A DNA stretch of 64,000 nt. It comes from Candidatus Nitrososphaera evergladensis SR1 (GTDB taxonomy: Archaea > Thermoproteota > Nitrososphaeria > Nitrososphaerales > Nitrososphaeraceae). This document shows positions 42,999 through 51,651 of this stretch, one piece after another. Location: assembly GCF_000730285.1 (NCBI RefSeq), contig NZ_CP007174.1, positions 1,426,001 through 1,490,000 of the forward strand. Reading direction: 5' to 3'. The translations under genes were made by a program, and so were the position numbers. Numbering within the stretch: position 1 is the stretch's first letter; the number at the start of each line of letters is the position of its first letter. The notes below the pieces were generated by a model. The model saw nothing but the letters and a program-made list of their open reading frames with translations, was not told where the DNA came from and searched no databases.

Positions 42999-43661
42999 CT
43001 AGGCCGTTTCTTTCTTGGGCATGTCGAACTTGACATAGTTCTCGCCAGAGATGGTAAGGCGCGTGGAGAACCTGTCAGAGCCCTGCTCAAGCCAGCCCTT
43101 GTAGCGCACCGAATTTTTGACAATATCAGTCACGCTTGGCTTTTTCTCATTGACTTCTTCGTAGCACGAAAGTATCTCGCCGAACTTGACTTCCTGCTGC
43201 TTGTTGAATTTTGTGATATAGTACGCAAACACCGCCGTTTTCTCATAGTGGTTCTGGGGCTTTTTCTCTGCATAGAATTCGCGCAGGCCCGGCTTGCTCT
43301 CGTTTGCTTTCAGGTCGACCGGTATTGGCGGGAGCGTGGGCGCGACGCGCGGAGCGTGCTGCTTGGCCGATGGTGGCGCTGGTGTTGCTGCCGCCTGCCT
43401 TGGAGCGGCTGCTGCGTGCCCGTCTGGCATCTGCTGCTGCGATGATGGCATTTCATGGACCTCATGCGGGAGCGCAACCTGCGCCTTTAGGGCAATGTTT
43501 TGTTGCTGCATGCCGCTTGCTATTGCCTCCTTTACTGCCATCTTGAATATCTCTTCAAATTTTTCAAGGTGCTTGTCGACGAAACTTTCCTTGCCCTCCA
43601 ACTCGACGATGCCTTCCTTGACGTTTATCGTAAATCTTGCTTCCGAACTTCCCGCGCTCAA
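42999..43661 (-). CDS. conserved hypothetical with C-terminal winged-helix-like domain
   Basis: 220 residues. Residues 1-50 form a beta hairpin and helix (FTINVKEGIVELEGKESFVDKHLEKFEEIF). Then comes a 70-residue Ala/Pro/Gln linker. A C-terminal domain follows (HYEKTAVFAYYITKFNKQQEVKFGEILSCYEEV) whose helices and hairpin look like a winged helix. Nothing points to a specific role. It is convergent with endA, with the stop one base away. Confidence 0.5.
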   Translation of the reverse strand: MSAGSSEARFTINVKEGIVELEGKESFVDKHLEKFEEIFKMAVKEAIASGMQQQNIALKAQVALPHEVHEMPSSQQQMPDGHAAAAPRQAAATPAPPSAKQHAPRVAPTLPPIPVDLKANESKPGLREFYAEKKPQNHYEKTAVFAYYITKFNKQQEVKFGEILSCYEEVNEKKPSVTDIVKNSVRYKGWLEQGSDRFSTRLTISGENYVKFDMPKKETA

Positions 43662-43790
43662 ATTCCCGCTGTAGTATTTTCAAAGCTTCTTTATCAAGTT
43701 GGTGGTTCACCTTTGCGGCTTTGCTAAAAAAACTAGTTAAGCAAAGTTCCGGCTCTCTTAAATATCCGTATTAGAAATAACTTGCGCCTT

Positions 43791-44009
43791 ATGTTTTCAG
43801 TCAAGAAATTGGGTAAGAACGGTATGTGGGGAACGGTGAGCCTCATAGACGAAAATGGGTCTTTTCGGGGAGAGGCCAGATTTGAGACAAGAGAAGATGC
43901 CGAAAAATACCTCGTCAAGTTCAAGAACAGGATGAAAAAGCCGGTCGACCTGAAGGTTTTTAACGATTCAGAAGCAGAGGAGCCCAAGAAAAAAGACAAG
44001 AAAAAGTGA
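43791..44009 (+). CDS. small conserved protein with Lys-rich tail
   Basis: 72 residues from the ATG at 43791. An upstream TTG at 43782 adds three. FSVKKLGKNGMWGTVSLIDENGSFRGEARFETREDAEKYLVKFKNR suggests a compact beta-sheet plus helix, followed by a disordered EEPKKKDKKK end. TATA-like ctcttaaatatcc lies about 28 bp upstream. The function is unknown. Confidence 0.6.
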   Translation: MFSVKKLGKNGMWGTVSLIDENGSFRGEARFETREDAEKYLVKFKNRMKKPVDLKVFNDSEAEEPKKKDKKK

Positions 44010-44020
44010 GATTCTATATT

Positions 44021-44470
44021 TTATTTTGCGCGCAGCGGCACCAGCTTTTGCCTCACTTTTTGAGCCATCTTCTCAAGCTCTTCTTCCGGGGCAACGCGCC
44101 TTGCGGGCCACTTGCCGTCGGGGCTGTCATCTGCAAACCGCGGTACAATGTGTACGTGCACGTGCGGGATTATCTGGTTTGCCGCAATGCCGTTGTTCTG
44201 ACCAACGTTAAACCCGTCTGCGCTCACAACATCTACGACTGCCTTTGCTATCCTTGGTATTGCCGCATACAGCTTGGCCACTTCGGCAGGCGGCATGTCT
44301 AAAAGCGTGTTGTGGTGCTTGACAGGGATTACCAGCGTGTGGCCCGGGTTTATCGGGTACTTGTCCATTATCACGAGCAGGTCCTCGTCCTTGTAGACCT
44401 GGGCGCTTGGCAGCTCGCCAGCTATTATGGAGCAGAATATGCATGGCTTGGGCATCTGTTGTTGCGTCAT
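44021..44470 (-). CDS. HIT-family nucleotide hydrolase
   Basis: 149 residues. CIFCSIIAGELPSAQVYKDEDLLVIMDKYPINPGHTLVIPVKHH is the canonical N-terminal HIT half. The histidine triad is in PHVHVHIVP. CIFC gives a possible zinc site. It hydrolyses AMP-linked nucleotides (Hint/Fhit type). It converges on the preceding small gene, 12 bp away. Confidence 0.92.
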   Translation of the reverse strand: MTQQQMPKPCIFCSIIAGELPSAQVYKDEDLLVIMDKYPINPGHTLVIPVKHHNTLLDMPPAEVAKLYAAIPRIAKAVVDVVSADGFNVGQNNGIAANQIIPHVHVHIVPRFADDSPDGKWPARRVAPEEELEKMAQKVRQKLVPLRAK

Positions 44471-44624
44471 CTGCTAGGATTTCATGGATGTTTATTCCTT
44501 GTGCTTGCAGCGCAGTTATGGTTGTTGGCAATGCTTTGAAGATGAGCGTCCTTTTTTGGACCTGGTGGCGTGTTTGTCTCACCAATCGTTCTATACAAGA
44601 GATCATAGAAGATCGTATTTGCAA

Positions 44625-44650
44625 CTATCAGCAGACACTTTGTCTGATAG
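44625..44650. repeat. inverted repeat in intergenic DNA
   Basis: CTATCAG and CTGATAG (7 bp each) flank a 12 nt segment with an inner AGACA/TGTCT pairing. It lies in the 256 bp spacer before the DUF937-like gene, which otherwise shows no gene. It may be an operator or part of a leader RNA. Confidence 0.35.
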
Positions 44651-44726
44651 GACAGGAGCGAAGAAGGATATAGTTTACTGTAAGAGCTAAAGCAAGTCGT
44701 AAATAACTTGATCATGAGATTGACCT

Positions 44727-45164
44727 ATGAACATAGAAGAATTATCATCAATGCTGTCAAACAAGACTGGGATGCAGCAGTCGATTGCTGGCACAGTGAT
44801 AAGCGCCGTCCTAAGCTATGCAGTGCAGCACTTTATGCAGAAAGGAGCAAGTGGCTTTATGGGTTTGGGCGGATCTGATGCGGGCTCTTCTTTGCAATCC
44901 ATGCTGTCGCAGCTGACCTCCGGCATAAACGATCCGGGCAATCCGCTTGTGCAACAAGTAAAAAAAGACGGTGGATTAAATGACGACAATCAAGCAAGGC
45001 AGTACACGCAACAAACAGTAGACGTGCTTAAGGAAAGCGCAAACAAGGATTCTGCGGGATTGAGCTCGTTGATTGGCAGCTTTCTGGGCGCAAATAAACA
45101 AGGAGGCGGAGGAGGGGTGGGAGATATTATCGGCGGCCTGCTGGGCGGTGCAGGCAAGAAGTAA
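44727..45164 (+). CDS. DUF937/YidB-like protein
   Basis: 145 residues. IEELSSMLSNKTGMQQSIAGTVISAVLSYAVQHF and the later LSSLIGSFLGANKQ, followed by a Gly-rich end (GGGGGVGDIIGGLLGGAGKK), resemble the DUF937 group. No catalytic residues are apparent, and the glycine-rich helices suggest oligomerisation. The function is unknown. Confidence 0.5.
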   Translation: MNIEELSSMLSNKTGMQQSIAGTVISAVLSYAVQHFMQKGASGFMGLGGSDAGSSLQSMLSQLTSGINDPGNPLVQQVKKDGGLNDDNQARQYTQQTVDVLKESANKDSAGLSSLIGSFLGANKQGGGGGVGDIIGGLLGGAGKK

Positions 45165-45357
45165 GGTTCGACATAGTCCGTCTTTACGTCGACAATTGAA
45201 AGAGCGAGTCCTGTAACTGTATTACAACAATCACGTGGAGAACACATTTCTGCCGCATCAGGCAGGTATAATATTGAGAATGCAAATGTTTGCGCCGCCT
45301 TGCTTGCCAGCGGGACAACAGCCAATTTTAAATACGCCAGATTCTAGACCTTTTACG

Positions 45358-45546
45358 ATGGCTGAGACAGTTGAGCTGGAAGACTTTGACATTGCCTTTT
45401 CATTCCGTTGCCCAAAGTGCGATTATGTCAATGAAGAGGTGTCTGCCAAAGATCTGTCAAGCGGAAACGCCGAGTGCGGCATGTGCGAAACTGTCTTTCG
45501 CGTGGAAGGCCTCGACGGCATCAAGATAACGGCAAACCTTGACTGA
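45358..45546 (+). CDS. 62-residue zinc-ribbon protein
   Basis: The start is the ATG at 45358; a longer in-frame extension to 45235 is unsupported. CPKCDY and CGMCET form a single zinc ribbon. TATA-like aattttaaatacg (45324-45336) lies about 28 bp before the ATG, so the transcript is leaderless. It is the last chromosomal gene before the integrated element. Confidence 0.65.
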   Translation: MAETVELEDFDIAFSFRCPKCDYVNEEVSAKDLSSGNAECGMCETVFRVEGLDGIKITANLD

Positions 45547-45637
45547 TTGACTGACTGAGAAACGCCAAGAATCTTAAAGATCGACAAGCAATTTACTTTA
45601 ATAATCACTAGGTATAATCTTCTGTAAGGTAATACCT

Positions 45638-46867
45638 GTGGCAAAAGTTAGTCGTTTGGCGAAGGAGTATCTTGGAAATGTCAGTGCACGCAATGCATTC
45701 AGCGGCAGAACATACGCACAGCGCATAAAGAGATTTGAGGAGTTCGTAGCAAAGGACGGCATAGATGCCACTGTTGCAAAGCTGCTGAAGGGAAAGCTGG
45801 ATGTATACAAGGTCATGAGTGGCTTCAATGCATACATGGCAAGCCGTAAGGTTACACCACGTTCACAAGTCCAGACTGTAAAGACGGTTAGGAACTTTCT
45901 AGAGTATTGCGATGTGCCGATATCAAAAGCCAAGTTCAAACTTAAGGTGTTTCTTCCTGTCATCGTTCGCAAGCAAAAGAAAGCTCTCTCTAAAGCTGAG
46001 GTCAGAGAGATTGTCATGGCTTGCAGGGGAGATGCCAGATTGTTCACATATGTTCTGTTCTTGGCCGCCACAGGCTGCAGGGCCACAGAGGCATTGAATG
46101 TCAGAAACAAGGATTTGCATCTAGATGATCCCATACAGCCTTACGTATTCATCAGAGGAGAAACGACAAAGACAAAACAGGACCGCAATGTGTTCCTCAC
46201 TACGGAATTGATTAAGGCCTTGAAAGAATATCTAACCGTAAAATACCGCGAGCGCAGGACAGTCTATGATAGGACTCTAGGCAAGACGATACATAACAAG
46301 TTTGCCCCTCGTCAGGAGGATGATGATTATGTTTTCGTTGCGTATCATCAGGATAGGACCATCCAACCAGATTTGCGGAGTGTCTACGTCCACCTGAACC
46401 ACGCATTTGTCGAGACATTAGACAGAAATGGAAGAGGGCAGAAGGAGGAGAATAAGAGAAGACGGAAAATTACATTTCACTCATTGCGCCGGTTCGTAAA
46501 GACTCAGATCTCGACACTTGGGTACGCAGAATTTTCTGAATATTTTATCGGCCACACAAGCACTGTAAACATGGTCTATTTTGCAGAGACACATGAGAAG
46601 TTAGTCCAGATTTTCAAGAAGTGCGAGCCTGCATTAACGCTCTTGGATGTGACATCTATGGAAGCAAGGCAGCGAGACTTTGAGACTCGGTTGCAGAAGG
46701 CTGAGCAGGAGGCGCTTGATGCAAAGAACAGCACAGCGCAAATGGAACAGATAATTGCGAACATGGCTCGCCTGAAGGGTTACAAGTGGACAAGGGATGA
46801 GTTCCATCAAGTCTTCAAGGGCTTGCTTGGGGAGCCTGAAGAGGAGGAGCGTGCCGACTCCTCCTAA
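45638..46867 (+). CDS. tyrosine recombinase/integrase (left)
   Basis: 409 residues, GTG start. Residues 1-110 form the core-binding domain. The catalytic residues are R148 (TGCRATEAL), a lysine near 178-180 (TKTKQ), H281 and R284 (HSLRR), H306 (GHTS) and Y314 (VYFAE), so it is complete. A C-terminal coiled coil (residues 340-375) and an acidic end are extra. Its last 53 bases overlap the convergent zinc-finger gene. Confidence 0.9.
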   Translation: MAKVSRLAKEYLGNVSARNAFSGRTYAQRIKRFEEFVAKDGIDATVAKLLKGKLDVYKVMSGFNAYMASRKVTPRSQVQTVKTVRNFLEYCDVPISKAKFKLKVFLPVIVRKQKKALSKAEVREIVMACRGDARLFTYVLFLAATGCRATEALNVRNKDLHLDDPIQPYVFIRGETTKTKQDRNVFLTTELIKALKEYLTVKYRERRTVYDRTLGKTIHNKFAPRQEDDDYVFVAYHQDRTIQPDLRSVYVHLNHAFVETLDRNGRGQKEENKRRRKITFHSLRRFVKTQISTLGYAEFSEYFIGHTSTVNMVYFAETHEKLVQIFKKCEPALTLLDVTSMEARQRDFETRLQKAEQEALDAKNSTAQMEQIIANMARLKGYKWTRDEFHQVFKGLLGEPEEEERADSS

Positions 46868-47756
46868 TCTTGTTGTAACAAGCCATGCTGCAAGTCTTGC
46901 GCCCATCATGTGATGGAAAGACCCGAAACGTCTTGGCGCACACAACACATGCCATCTCTCTGCTCCGGATCACTTTGCGCTTGGTTGTTTTATGGGGATA
47001 GGCTTTGAAACACGCCCAACTGCAATAGATGTTCTGATTATTTCCGACTTTGAAAGGTTGGTGACAGTTCCGGCATATTGGTTTCTGGTCTCTACTCAAC
47101 TGGCCTTCAAACGCTGGCTTCCATGTGTGTTCAAGACGGCATTTAGCCGAACAGTAAACTCGGTTCTTTACCCAAGACCCAAATTCATTGTTGCAGTGCC
47201 TGCAAACATGTGTGTATGTTGGGGCCTTTTTGCTATTGCGTTTGAACTGAAAATAACAATGCTGATCGCAGAATGCATTAGTTGGTTTTAGAACCGTGGC
47301 CTGCTTGCCGCAGTTCTTGCAAACTATAGTGTGTGTTTTCTTGCGAACACGTTCCTTTGGAACAGCCTGAACCTTTACCTTGCGTGCGTCCCAGTACGTC
47401 CTTCTACACTCACGAGTACAAAACTTGATAGCGTCTCGCTGGCAATTCGGGACGCTAAAGGTTGTTCCACAACCTTTGCAAACTATGTCGGATCGGTGGT
47501 TAAGGCGTCTCGAAGACTCGACACTTCTGACAGGTTGAGAGACTATAAACTCTTCAGGGTGGTTGAACCTGTATGCAACAGTCTTTACGAAGGTCCGACG
47601 GTTGCCGGTTGTGTTGCAAATCTCCTCTACACTTCGGCCTTCATTCAATAGCTGAATTATGGCGTCTTTAGAGCTCGCTCCCCAAGTCACAGCCGATTTG
47701 GGAAGAGGAGGCGGCAATGCAGTGTAATTAACGAGGGGCAGCTCAATCCTCGGCAA
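46815..47756 (-). CDS. five-finger treble-clef zinc protein with N-terminal HTH
   Basis: 313 residues. Five zinc modules of the type CxxC...CxxxC recur: C93/C96/C113/C117, C146/C149/C163/C167, C185/C188/C202/C206, C228/C231/C245/C249 and C270/C273/C289/C293. The second halves read FCTREC, FCDQHC, YCSAKC, YCSWAC and TCSMAC. The N-terminal segment (SKDAIIQLLNEGRSVEEICNTTGNRRTFVKTVAYRF) resembles a helix-turn-helix. It probably binds DNA in the element's regulation, replication or recombination. Confidence 0.7.
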   Translation of the reverse strand: MPRIELPLVNYTALPPPLPKSAVTWGASSKDAIIQLLNEGRSVEEICNTTGNRRTFVKTVAYRFNHPEEFIVSQPVRSVESSRRLNHRSDIVCKGCGTTFSVPNCQRDAIKFCTRECRRTYWDARKVKVQAVPKERVRKKTHTIVCKNCGKQATVLKPTNAFCDQHCYFQFKRNSKKAPTYTHVCRHCNNEFGSWVKNRVYCSAKCRLEHTWKPAFEGQLSRDQKPICRNCHQPFKVGNNQNIYCSWACFKAYPHKTTKRKVIRSREMACVVCAKTFRVFPSHDGRKTCSMACYNKIRRSRHAPPLQAPQASP

Positions 47757-48012
47757 GTTTAAGGAGCCCCCGTGCTTGTTTCATGCTCGCCAACATTCGT
47801 ACTTCATTGATGGAAGCCTGCGCCTGACTTTCTGCAAGATATTTGCGCCGGGCTGCTTCAAACTCTTCATGCTGCTCCTCTGCCTGCTTGATCTCCTCTA
47901 GCCGTGCCAGCTCTTCAGCTTGTGCCTTTGCCGCTTTTTCAGCAAGGCGTTTCTGTTTCGCTGCACGACCTGCTATTCTTTTCTTTTCTGTCTCGGTTAG
48001 TTTTCTAGGCAT
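47743..48012 (-). CDS. small charged coiled-coil protein
   Basis: 89 residues, an uninterrupted Ala/Glu/Lys/Gln-rich helix with heptad character (AAKAQAEELARLEEIKQAEEQHEEFEAARRKYLAESQ). It overlaps the start of the zinc-finger gene by 14 bases, so the two are coupled. The function is unknown. Confidence 0.55.
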   Translation of the reverse strand: MPRKLTETEKKRIAGRAAKQKRLAEKAAKAQAEELARLEEIKQAEEQHEEFEAARRKYLAESQAQASINEVRMLASMKQARGLLKLAED

Positions 48013-48040
48013 GATATCCTAGAATTAAAAATGAAAACAA

Positions 48041-48110
48041 GGCCCTCATCAAATGTAGGATGAGGGTCCATGCCAACGGACGAGAGCAGGCGGGAAAGGC
48101 TGACCCGCCT
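48041..48110. terminator. two tandem hairpins
   Basis: GG-CCCTCATC (48041-48050) pairs with GATGAGGG-TCC (48059-48069). AGGCGGG (48088-48094) pairs with CCCGCCT (48104-48110). They separate the coiled-coil gene from the origin-like region and may stop replication-gene transcripts or protect the origin. Confidence 0.45.
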
Positions 48111-48118
48111 ACTTGATA

Positions 48119-48382
48119 TTAAAAATACAAATGCCAGCTAGGAAGGACCCCGTTTCCTGTCTTGAAGTCGGGGACTTCTACAGTCTTGGGAACATCATCG
48201 TCACGCCAAGGACGGCTCTCGTTCTCTCGGATTTGGACCTTCCAGACAAACCTGCGCATCACCATGTAGCCACTTACTAGAAGGAGCTTACTCAAAAATA
48301 TTATGAAACACTTAGTACCGAGGCAACCGGTACGGGCTATCATCCTGCCGGTACGGGTTGTGTACGGGCTATTTTTGGGCAT
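48119..48382 (-). CDS. doubtful small ORF next to the origin repeats
   Basis: The 87-codon frame begins inside the GTACGGG repeats, so its N-terminal part is probably not translated. From M40 or M42 (48265 or 48259) a 46-48 residue protein, VMRRFVWKVQIRENESRPWRDDDVPKTVEV, has a plausible composition. No family is recognised. Confidence 0.25.
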   Translation of the reverse strand: MPKNSPYTTRTGRMIARTGCLGTKCFIIFLSKLLLVSGYMVMRRFVWKVQIRENESRPWRDDDVPKTVEVPDFKTGNGVLPSWHLYF

Positions 48383-48576
48383 TTCACGCTCGGTACTGGC
48401 GTACGGGTTGATAAAACGAAAATTTTCCGCACTTATACATTGTTTGTAGGTTCAGCCTCAATTTTTCTTATTTATCTATTGTGAGTTCGTAAAATAGCCC
48501 GTACCGCCAGTACCAGCACGAAATAGCCTGTACTCAACCAGTACTCAAGCCGTACCTCAAATTAACAACCCGTACC
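48314..48576. other. putative replication origin with inverted iterons
   Basis: On the left, CCGGTACGGGCTAT (48327), CCGGTACGGGTTG (48348), TGTACGGGCTAT (48361), CGGTACTGGC (48391) and GTACGGGTTG (48401) point one way. On the right, ATAGCCCGTACC (48494), GCCAGTACC (48507), AGCCTGTACT (48525), CAGTACTC (48540), AGCCGTACC (48548) and AACCCGTACC (48567) point the other way. Between them (48411-48493) is an AT-rich core. It lies 91 bp from the end of the primase/helicase gene. This is the architecture of an iteron-type origin. Confidence 0.6.
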
Positions 48577-48666
48577 CTAAAAGAGGTTGAAGATTAAACA
48601 ACCAATATTAGACAATGTTGTAAAAACTATAAGAATTGAAATAAAAGAAAGGAAGGAAGCGGGAGT

Positions 48667-51009
48667 TTAGGCCGCCGCTGGTGTGAATTGTGCTTGCTTC
48701 AAGTCAACAGTATATGCAGGGTTCACCCTCAGTCCCAACCATACTTCATCTTGTTTACCCTTCGGACCCCTATACCCATCCTGAACCATCATCTCCTTGT
48801 GCAAATAGGTCCCGAATAGTTTCTTTGATTGCACGGCAAGGTTGTTCTTCGCACAGAACTTCTTGTATGCGTCGTATGCCTCCGCCTTTGTTACATAGTC
48901 TTCAGACGTTGAACTACTCAGGAATATTGCGTCTGTCGCAGCCTTCATGGGGTTCGTGACAAGTTCGTATCTTGTTCTCCTGTCCTCAATCTTGTTGTAC
49001 TTCATATACAGCGATTTGGCCGTATTGAGTCTCCGTAGTGCCGGAGCAATGACCCACGCAAAGATGTTAGAGAGTTCCTCCTCTGTCAGAAGTTTTTGCA
49101 GGATGTCTGTGTCATCACTCTTGCCCTCAAACTGGTGCGGATAACTTAGCATGAGCAACCTGCGAATGTCACCGTCCGACTGGTTGATGATGATTGGGTC
49201 CTTGTTGAAGTTCATCTGGAACTTTGTATTCAGGATCACGCTCTCAAAGTTGGTTCCCTTCCCTTCTACCTCATGAATCGTATCTCTGGACGCAAGTCTC
49301 TTCAGCTCCGTCATGTCTATTGCCCTACCGTCTGTCTCTGCATCAATATTGAGGGCCTTGCCCTTCATTCTGTATGTCGCAAACCGATTTTCGATGATTT
49401 GCCTGAGCGAGAAGCCTGTTACTGATCCTCCAACAAAACTTCCCTTCTCACTTTTGCCTCCATGCAGTGCTTTTAATAAACTATCTTCAGTAGTTTTGCC
49501 ATTCTTGCCGTATCCTATCTTGAAGCATACAAGCTCGAACTTGTTTTCCTTCATGAAGGTGTAGGCCATCCAGTCCATTGCCGTCTTGACTTCGTGTGGA
49601 TAGTGGATACCCTTGATCTCTCTGTTTCCGTCTTCAGGATATCTGACTCCTGCCATGAATCTGTAGAAGTTCTTTGGCACTTGTTTGACCTCTGGATATG
49701 GGTAGGGCAGTTGATGCATGGAAAGCAGGTCTGGACTGTGCGGGTATGTCTTGTCCTCAAGCCAGTTGTACCACACATTCCTGAAGTTTATCATGTACGG
49801 ATTGTTGTCAAATTCAACCTCATTCACATACTCCCGCCTGCGCAGTTTGTTCAGGACTTCGTTCACATCGTGGTTGTTGATACCGGGGCTGATCTCTTCA
49901 AGATACCTTTCTATCGCCTGCTCAGCATCTTTTTCCTCATACACTCCATCGTTGTAAATGCAGAGCCTTCTGTCCTGACCTGTAGCCTTTACGATGAACT
50001 TACTCTTTACATCCTCAGTTAAGGCAACTATCCTCTCCTCACTGTCTTCCCAATCTTGCACTTTCCTGCTTGCAGCAAGTGCTTCCTTGATCAGCTTATC
50101 CCATTGCTTGAAGAACCTCTGCACTGTTTTGTAGTCATGGTTCGCCAAGAGTTCTCTCTCCAACTCTGCCCTACTGTTAATCTGTGCGATGTCTTTGCGG
50201 AATGTTGCATCCACTGCTTTCACAATCTTGTCCCTATCGTCACCGTGCAGTTTTATGACAAACTCTTTCACGGCATCTTCAGGGAAGCCCTTATGCCTGA
50301 GGTCTCCGATGAGGCGAAGCCCTACATCATTTCTGCTTCCTTCTGAGTAAATAGACTTGGCACAATCTGCAAGAGCTGCTATGTGTAGAGGGCTTACCTT
50401 AGTTACTCCGGCTGTTTGCTGTCTTGAGGCAGTGGAGCTTTTTGAGGCTATATTGAAAGCATTAAGTAATTGTTCATACTCGGCTTTAGTGATGGTTGGT
50501 ATTGTCTGGCCTCTGCGCTCGTAGACCTTACCGGTGTCAGGGTGTATGCTCCCTGCACCTACAACATAGGAGCCATTTCCTCTAATGACTATCTCTTCAT
50601 GTGCTCCAGTTCCTTTCCAGAGTTTGATTCTGCCTATACCATCTTCAAACTCGGAGAGATTGAATCTTAGGTAGATGTGATAGCCTCCACTTGTCTTCAC
50701 TAGCTGTGTATCCTTGGCTTCCAGCTTTTCTTTCAATGTAGGGACTTTAGAGATTGTATCCGCCCACATCTGTGTAGCAGGTTCCCCATCAATATCTATG
50801 ACAATAACCAAAGAGATCTTACCACATATCACAGCGATGTTGCAACCTTTGGCTATCATCTCTTGGAGTCTGTCTGCCGGGAATAGTTCATTGAAGTATT
50901 TGTCTAGGTCAATACCAGCCTCAGGGATCTTGCTTCTAGCCGCAAGAGGGACTAGGTTTATCCCCATACTCACATACCTTGCTGCTTCTTCAGCGATGTT
51001 AGAACTCAT
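48667..51009 (-). CDS. primase-polymerase/SF3 helicase replication protein
   Basis: 780 residues. The N-terminal Prim-Pol domain has VIDIDGEPA (D72, D74), GGYHIYLRF (H111) and SYVVGAGSIHPDTG. A linker domain resembling PriCT and D5-N follows. The SF3 helicase has Walker A GYGKNGKTT (499-507), an acidic Walker B region near NIDAETDGRAI, and motif C around QMNFNKDPIIINQSDG with the downstream Arg pair. The C-terminal 90 residues are a D5-type winged helix. It is the element's replication initiator. Confidence 0.85.
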   Translation of the reverse strand: MSSNIAEEAARYVSMGINLVPLAARSKIPEAGIDLDKYFNELFPADRLQEMIAKGCNIAVICGKISLVIVIDIDGEPATQMWADTISKVPTLKEKLEAKDTQLVKTSGGYHIYLRFNLSEFEDGIGRIKLWKGTGAHEEIVIRGNGSYVVGAGSIHPDTGKVYERRGQTIPTITKAEYEQLLNAFNIASKSSTASRQQTAGVTKVSPLHIAALADCAKSIYSEGSRNDVGLRLIGDLRHKGFPEDAVKEFVIKLHGDDRDKIVKAVDATFRKDIAQINSRAELERELLANHDYKTVQRFFKQWDKLIKEALAASRKVQDWEDSEERIVALTEDVKSKFIVKATGQDRRLCIYNDGVYEEKDAEQAIERYLEEISPGINNHDVNEVLNKLRRREYVNEVEFDNNPYMINFRNVWYNWLEDKTYPHSPDLLSMHQLPYPYPEVKQVPKNFYRFMAGVRYPEDGNREIKGIHYPHEVKTAMDWMAYTFMKENKFELVCFKIGYGKNGKTTEDSLLKALHGGKSEKGSFVGGSVTGFSLRQIIENRFATYRMKGKALNIDAETDGRAIDMTELKRLASRDTIHEVEGKGTNFESVILNTKFQMNFNKDPIIINQSDGDIRRLLMLSYPHQFEGKSDDTDILQKLLTEEELSNIFAWVIAPALRRLNTAKSLYMKYNKIEDRRTRYELVTNPMKAATDAIFLSSSTSEDYVTKAEAYDAYKKFCAKNNLAVQSKKLFGTYLHKEMMVQDGYRGPKGKQDEVWLGLRVNPAYTVDLKQAQFTPAAA

Positions 51010-51011
51010 CT

Positions 51012-51299
51012 CTAAGCCCTGCCTCCGAGAATCTCGAACACGAATCTCACTGTGAGTCCCAAGTCTTTGCTATGCAGGAGTTTCAGCCTGTAGCCAAAGA
51101 TTCCCTCAATCACTTCCCTGCATTCCTTACTACACTCAGGATGCGCCCAAACTTCCACTTCGACAATCTGCTGGACCCTAGTGATCCTGTAGTTGGGATG
51201 GTCAATACTCCAGTGCTGGAGCCTTGCGTAGTTTGTATATTCGCTCCTTTTTCTATTGTAGTCAATCTTCTGGGGTGAATCAGGTGCTTGGCTACTCAT
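51012..51299 (-). CDS. hypothetical protein
   Basis: 95 residues, with alternating strands and helices (YRITRVQQIVEVEVWAHPECSKECREVIEGIFGYRLKLLHSKDLGLTVRFVFEIL). It has two cysteines in CSKEC and no known family. It is two bases upstream of the replication gene, so it is co-transcribed and may assist replication. Confidence 0.55.
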   Translation of the reverse strand: MSSQAPDSPQKIDYNRKRSEYTNYARLQHWSIDHPNYRITRVQQIVEVEVWAHPECSKECREVIEGIFGYRLKLLHSKDLGLTVRFVFEILGGRA

Positions 51300-51305
51300 C
51301 TTCTT

Positions 51306-51542
51306 TTATTCAGCCCTCTCCACCATACCGTTCCTGAATGCCTTGGCCCTTGCTTCTCCCAAGTGTACTCTCACCCTGAATCCGCAATGAGGGCACGCTG
51401 TATGAAAGATAGATCGCCCTCGGTATGTCCATATGTACGTGCAGTGCTGGCAGTAGAGCTCCTTACCGAGCTCGGCTGTCACGGTTGTTTGGTTGTTTAA
51501 TCCCATATAATAAAAAGGAGAATTGCGAGCGTGGTTTTGCAT
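51306..51542 (-). CDS. zinc-ribbon protein
   Basis: 78 residues, or 66 from the likelier ATG at 51506 (MGLNNQTT). CQHCTYIW and CPHCGFRV form a single zinc ribbon, followed by a basic helix. It is six bases upstream of the 95-residue gene, in the same transcript as the replication protein. Confidence 0.6.
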   Translation of the reverse strand: MQNHARNSPFYYMGLNNQTTVTAELGKELYCQHCTYIWTYRGRSIFHTACPHCGFRVRVHLGEARAKAFRNGMVERAE

Positions 51543-51588
51543 TGTTACTTTTTTGTTTTAGTAATGATCCTCAGAATCGGCAAAGAAG

Positions 51589-51631
51589 CCCATATTCTAC
51601 CTCCTTTTGGCTAATAGAGGTATAATATGGG
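51589..51631. repeat. 15 bp inverted repeat
   Basis: CCCATATTCTACCTC (51589-51603) and GAGGTATAATATGGG (51617-51631) match at 14 of 15 positions with a 13 nt spacer. It lies 83 bp before the zinc-ribbon start at 51506. It could be an operator for AbrB, a transcriptional attenuator, or a recombination site. Confidence 0.55.
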
Positions 51632-51651
51632 AGATAGGATGGCTAGTTTGG

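Noticed and set aside
48314-48576. GTACGGG repeats as a CRISPR array
   Set aside because: Repeats are short (9-14 bp), unevenly spaced and in opposite orientation on the two sides; there are no cas genes. Iterons fit better.
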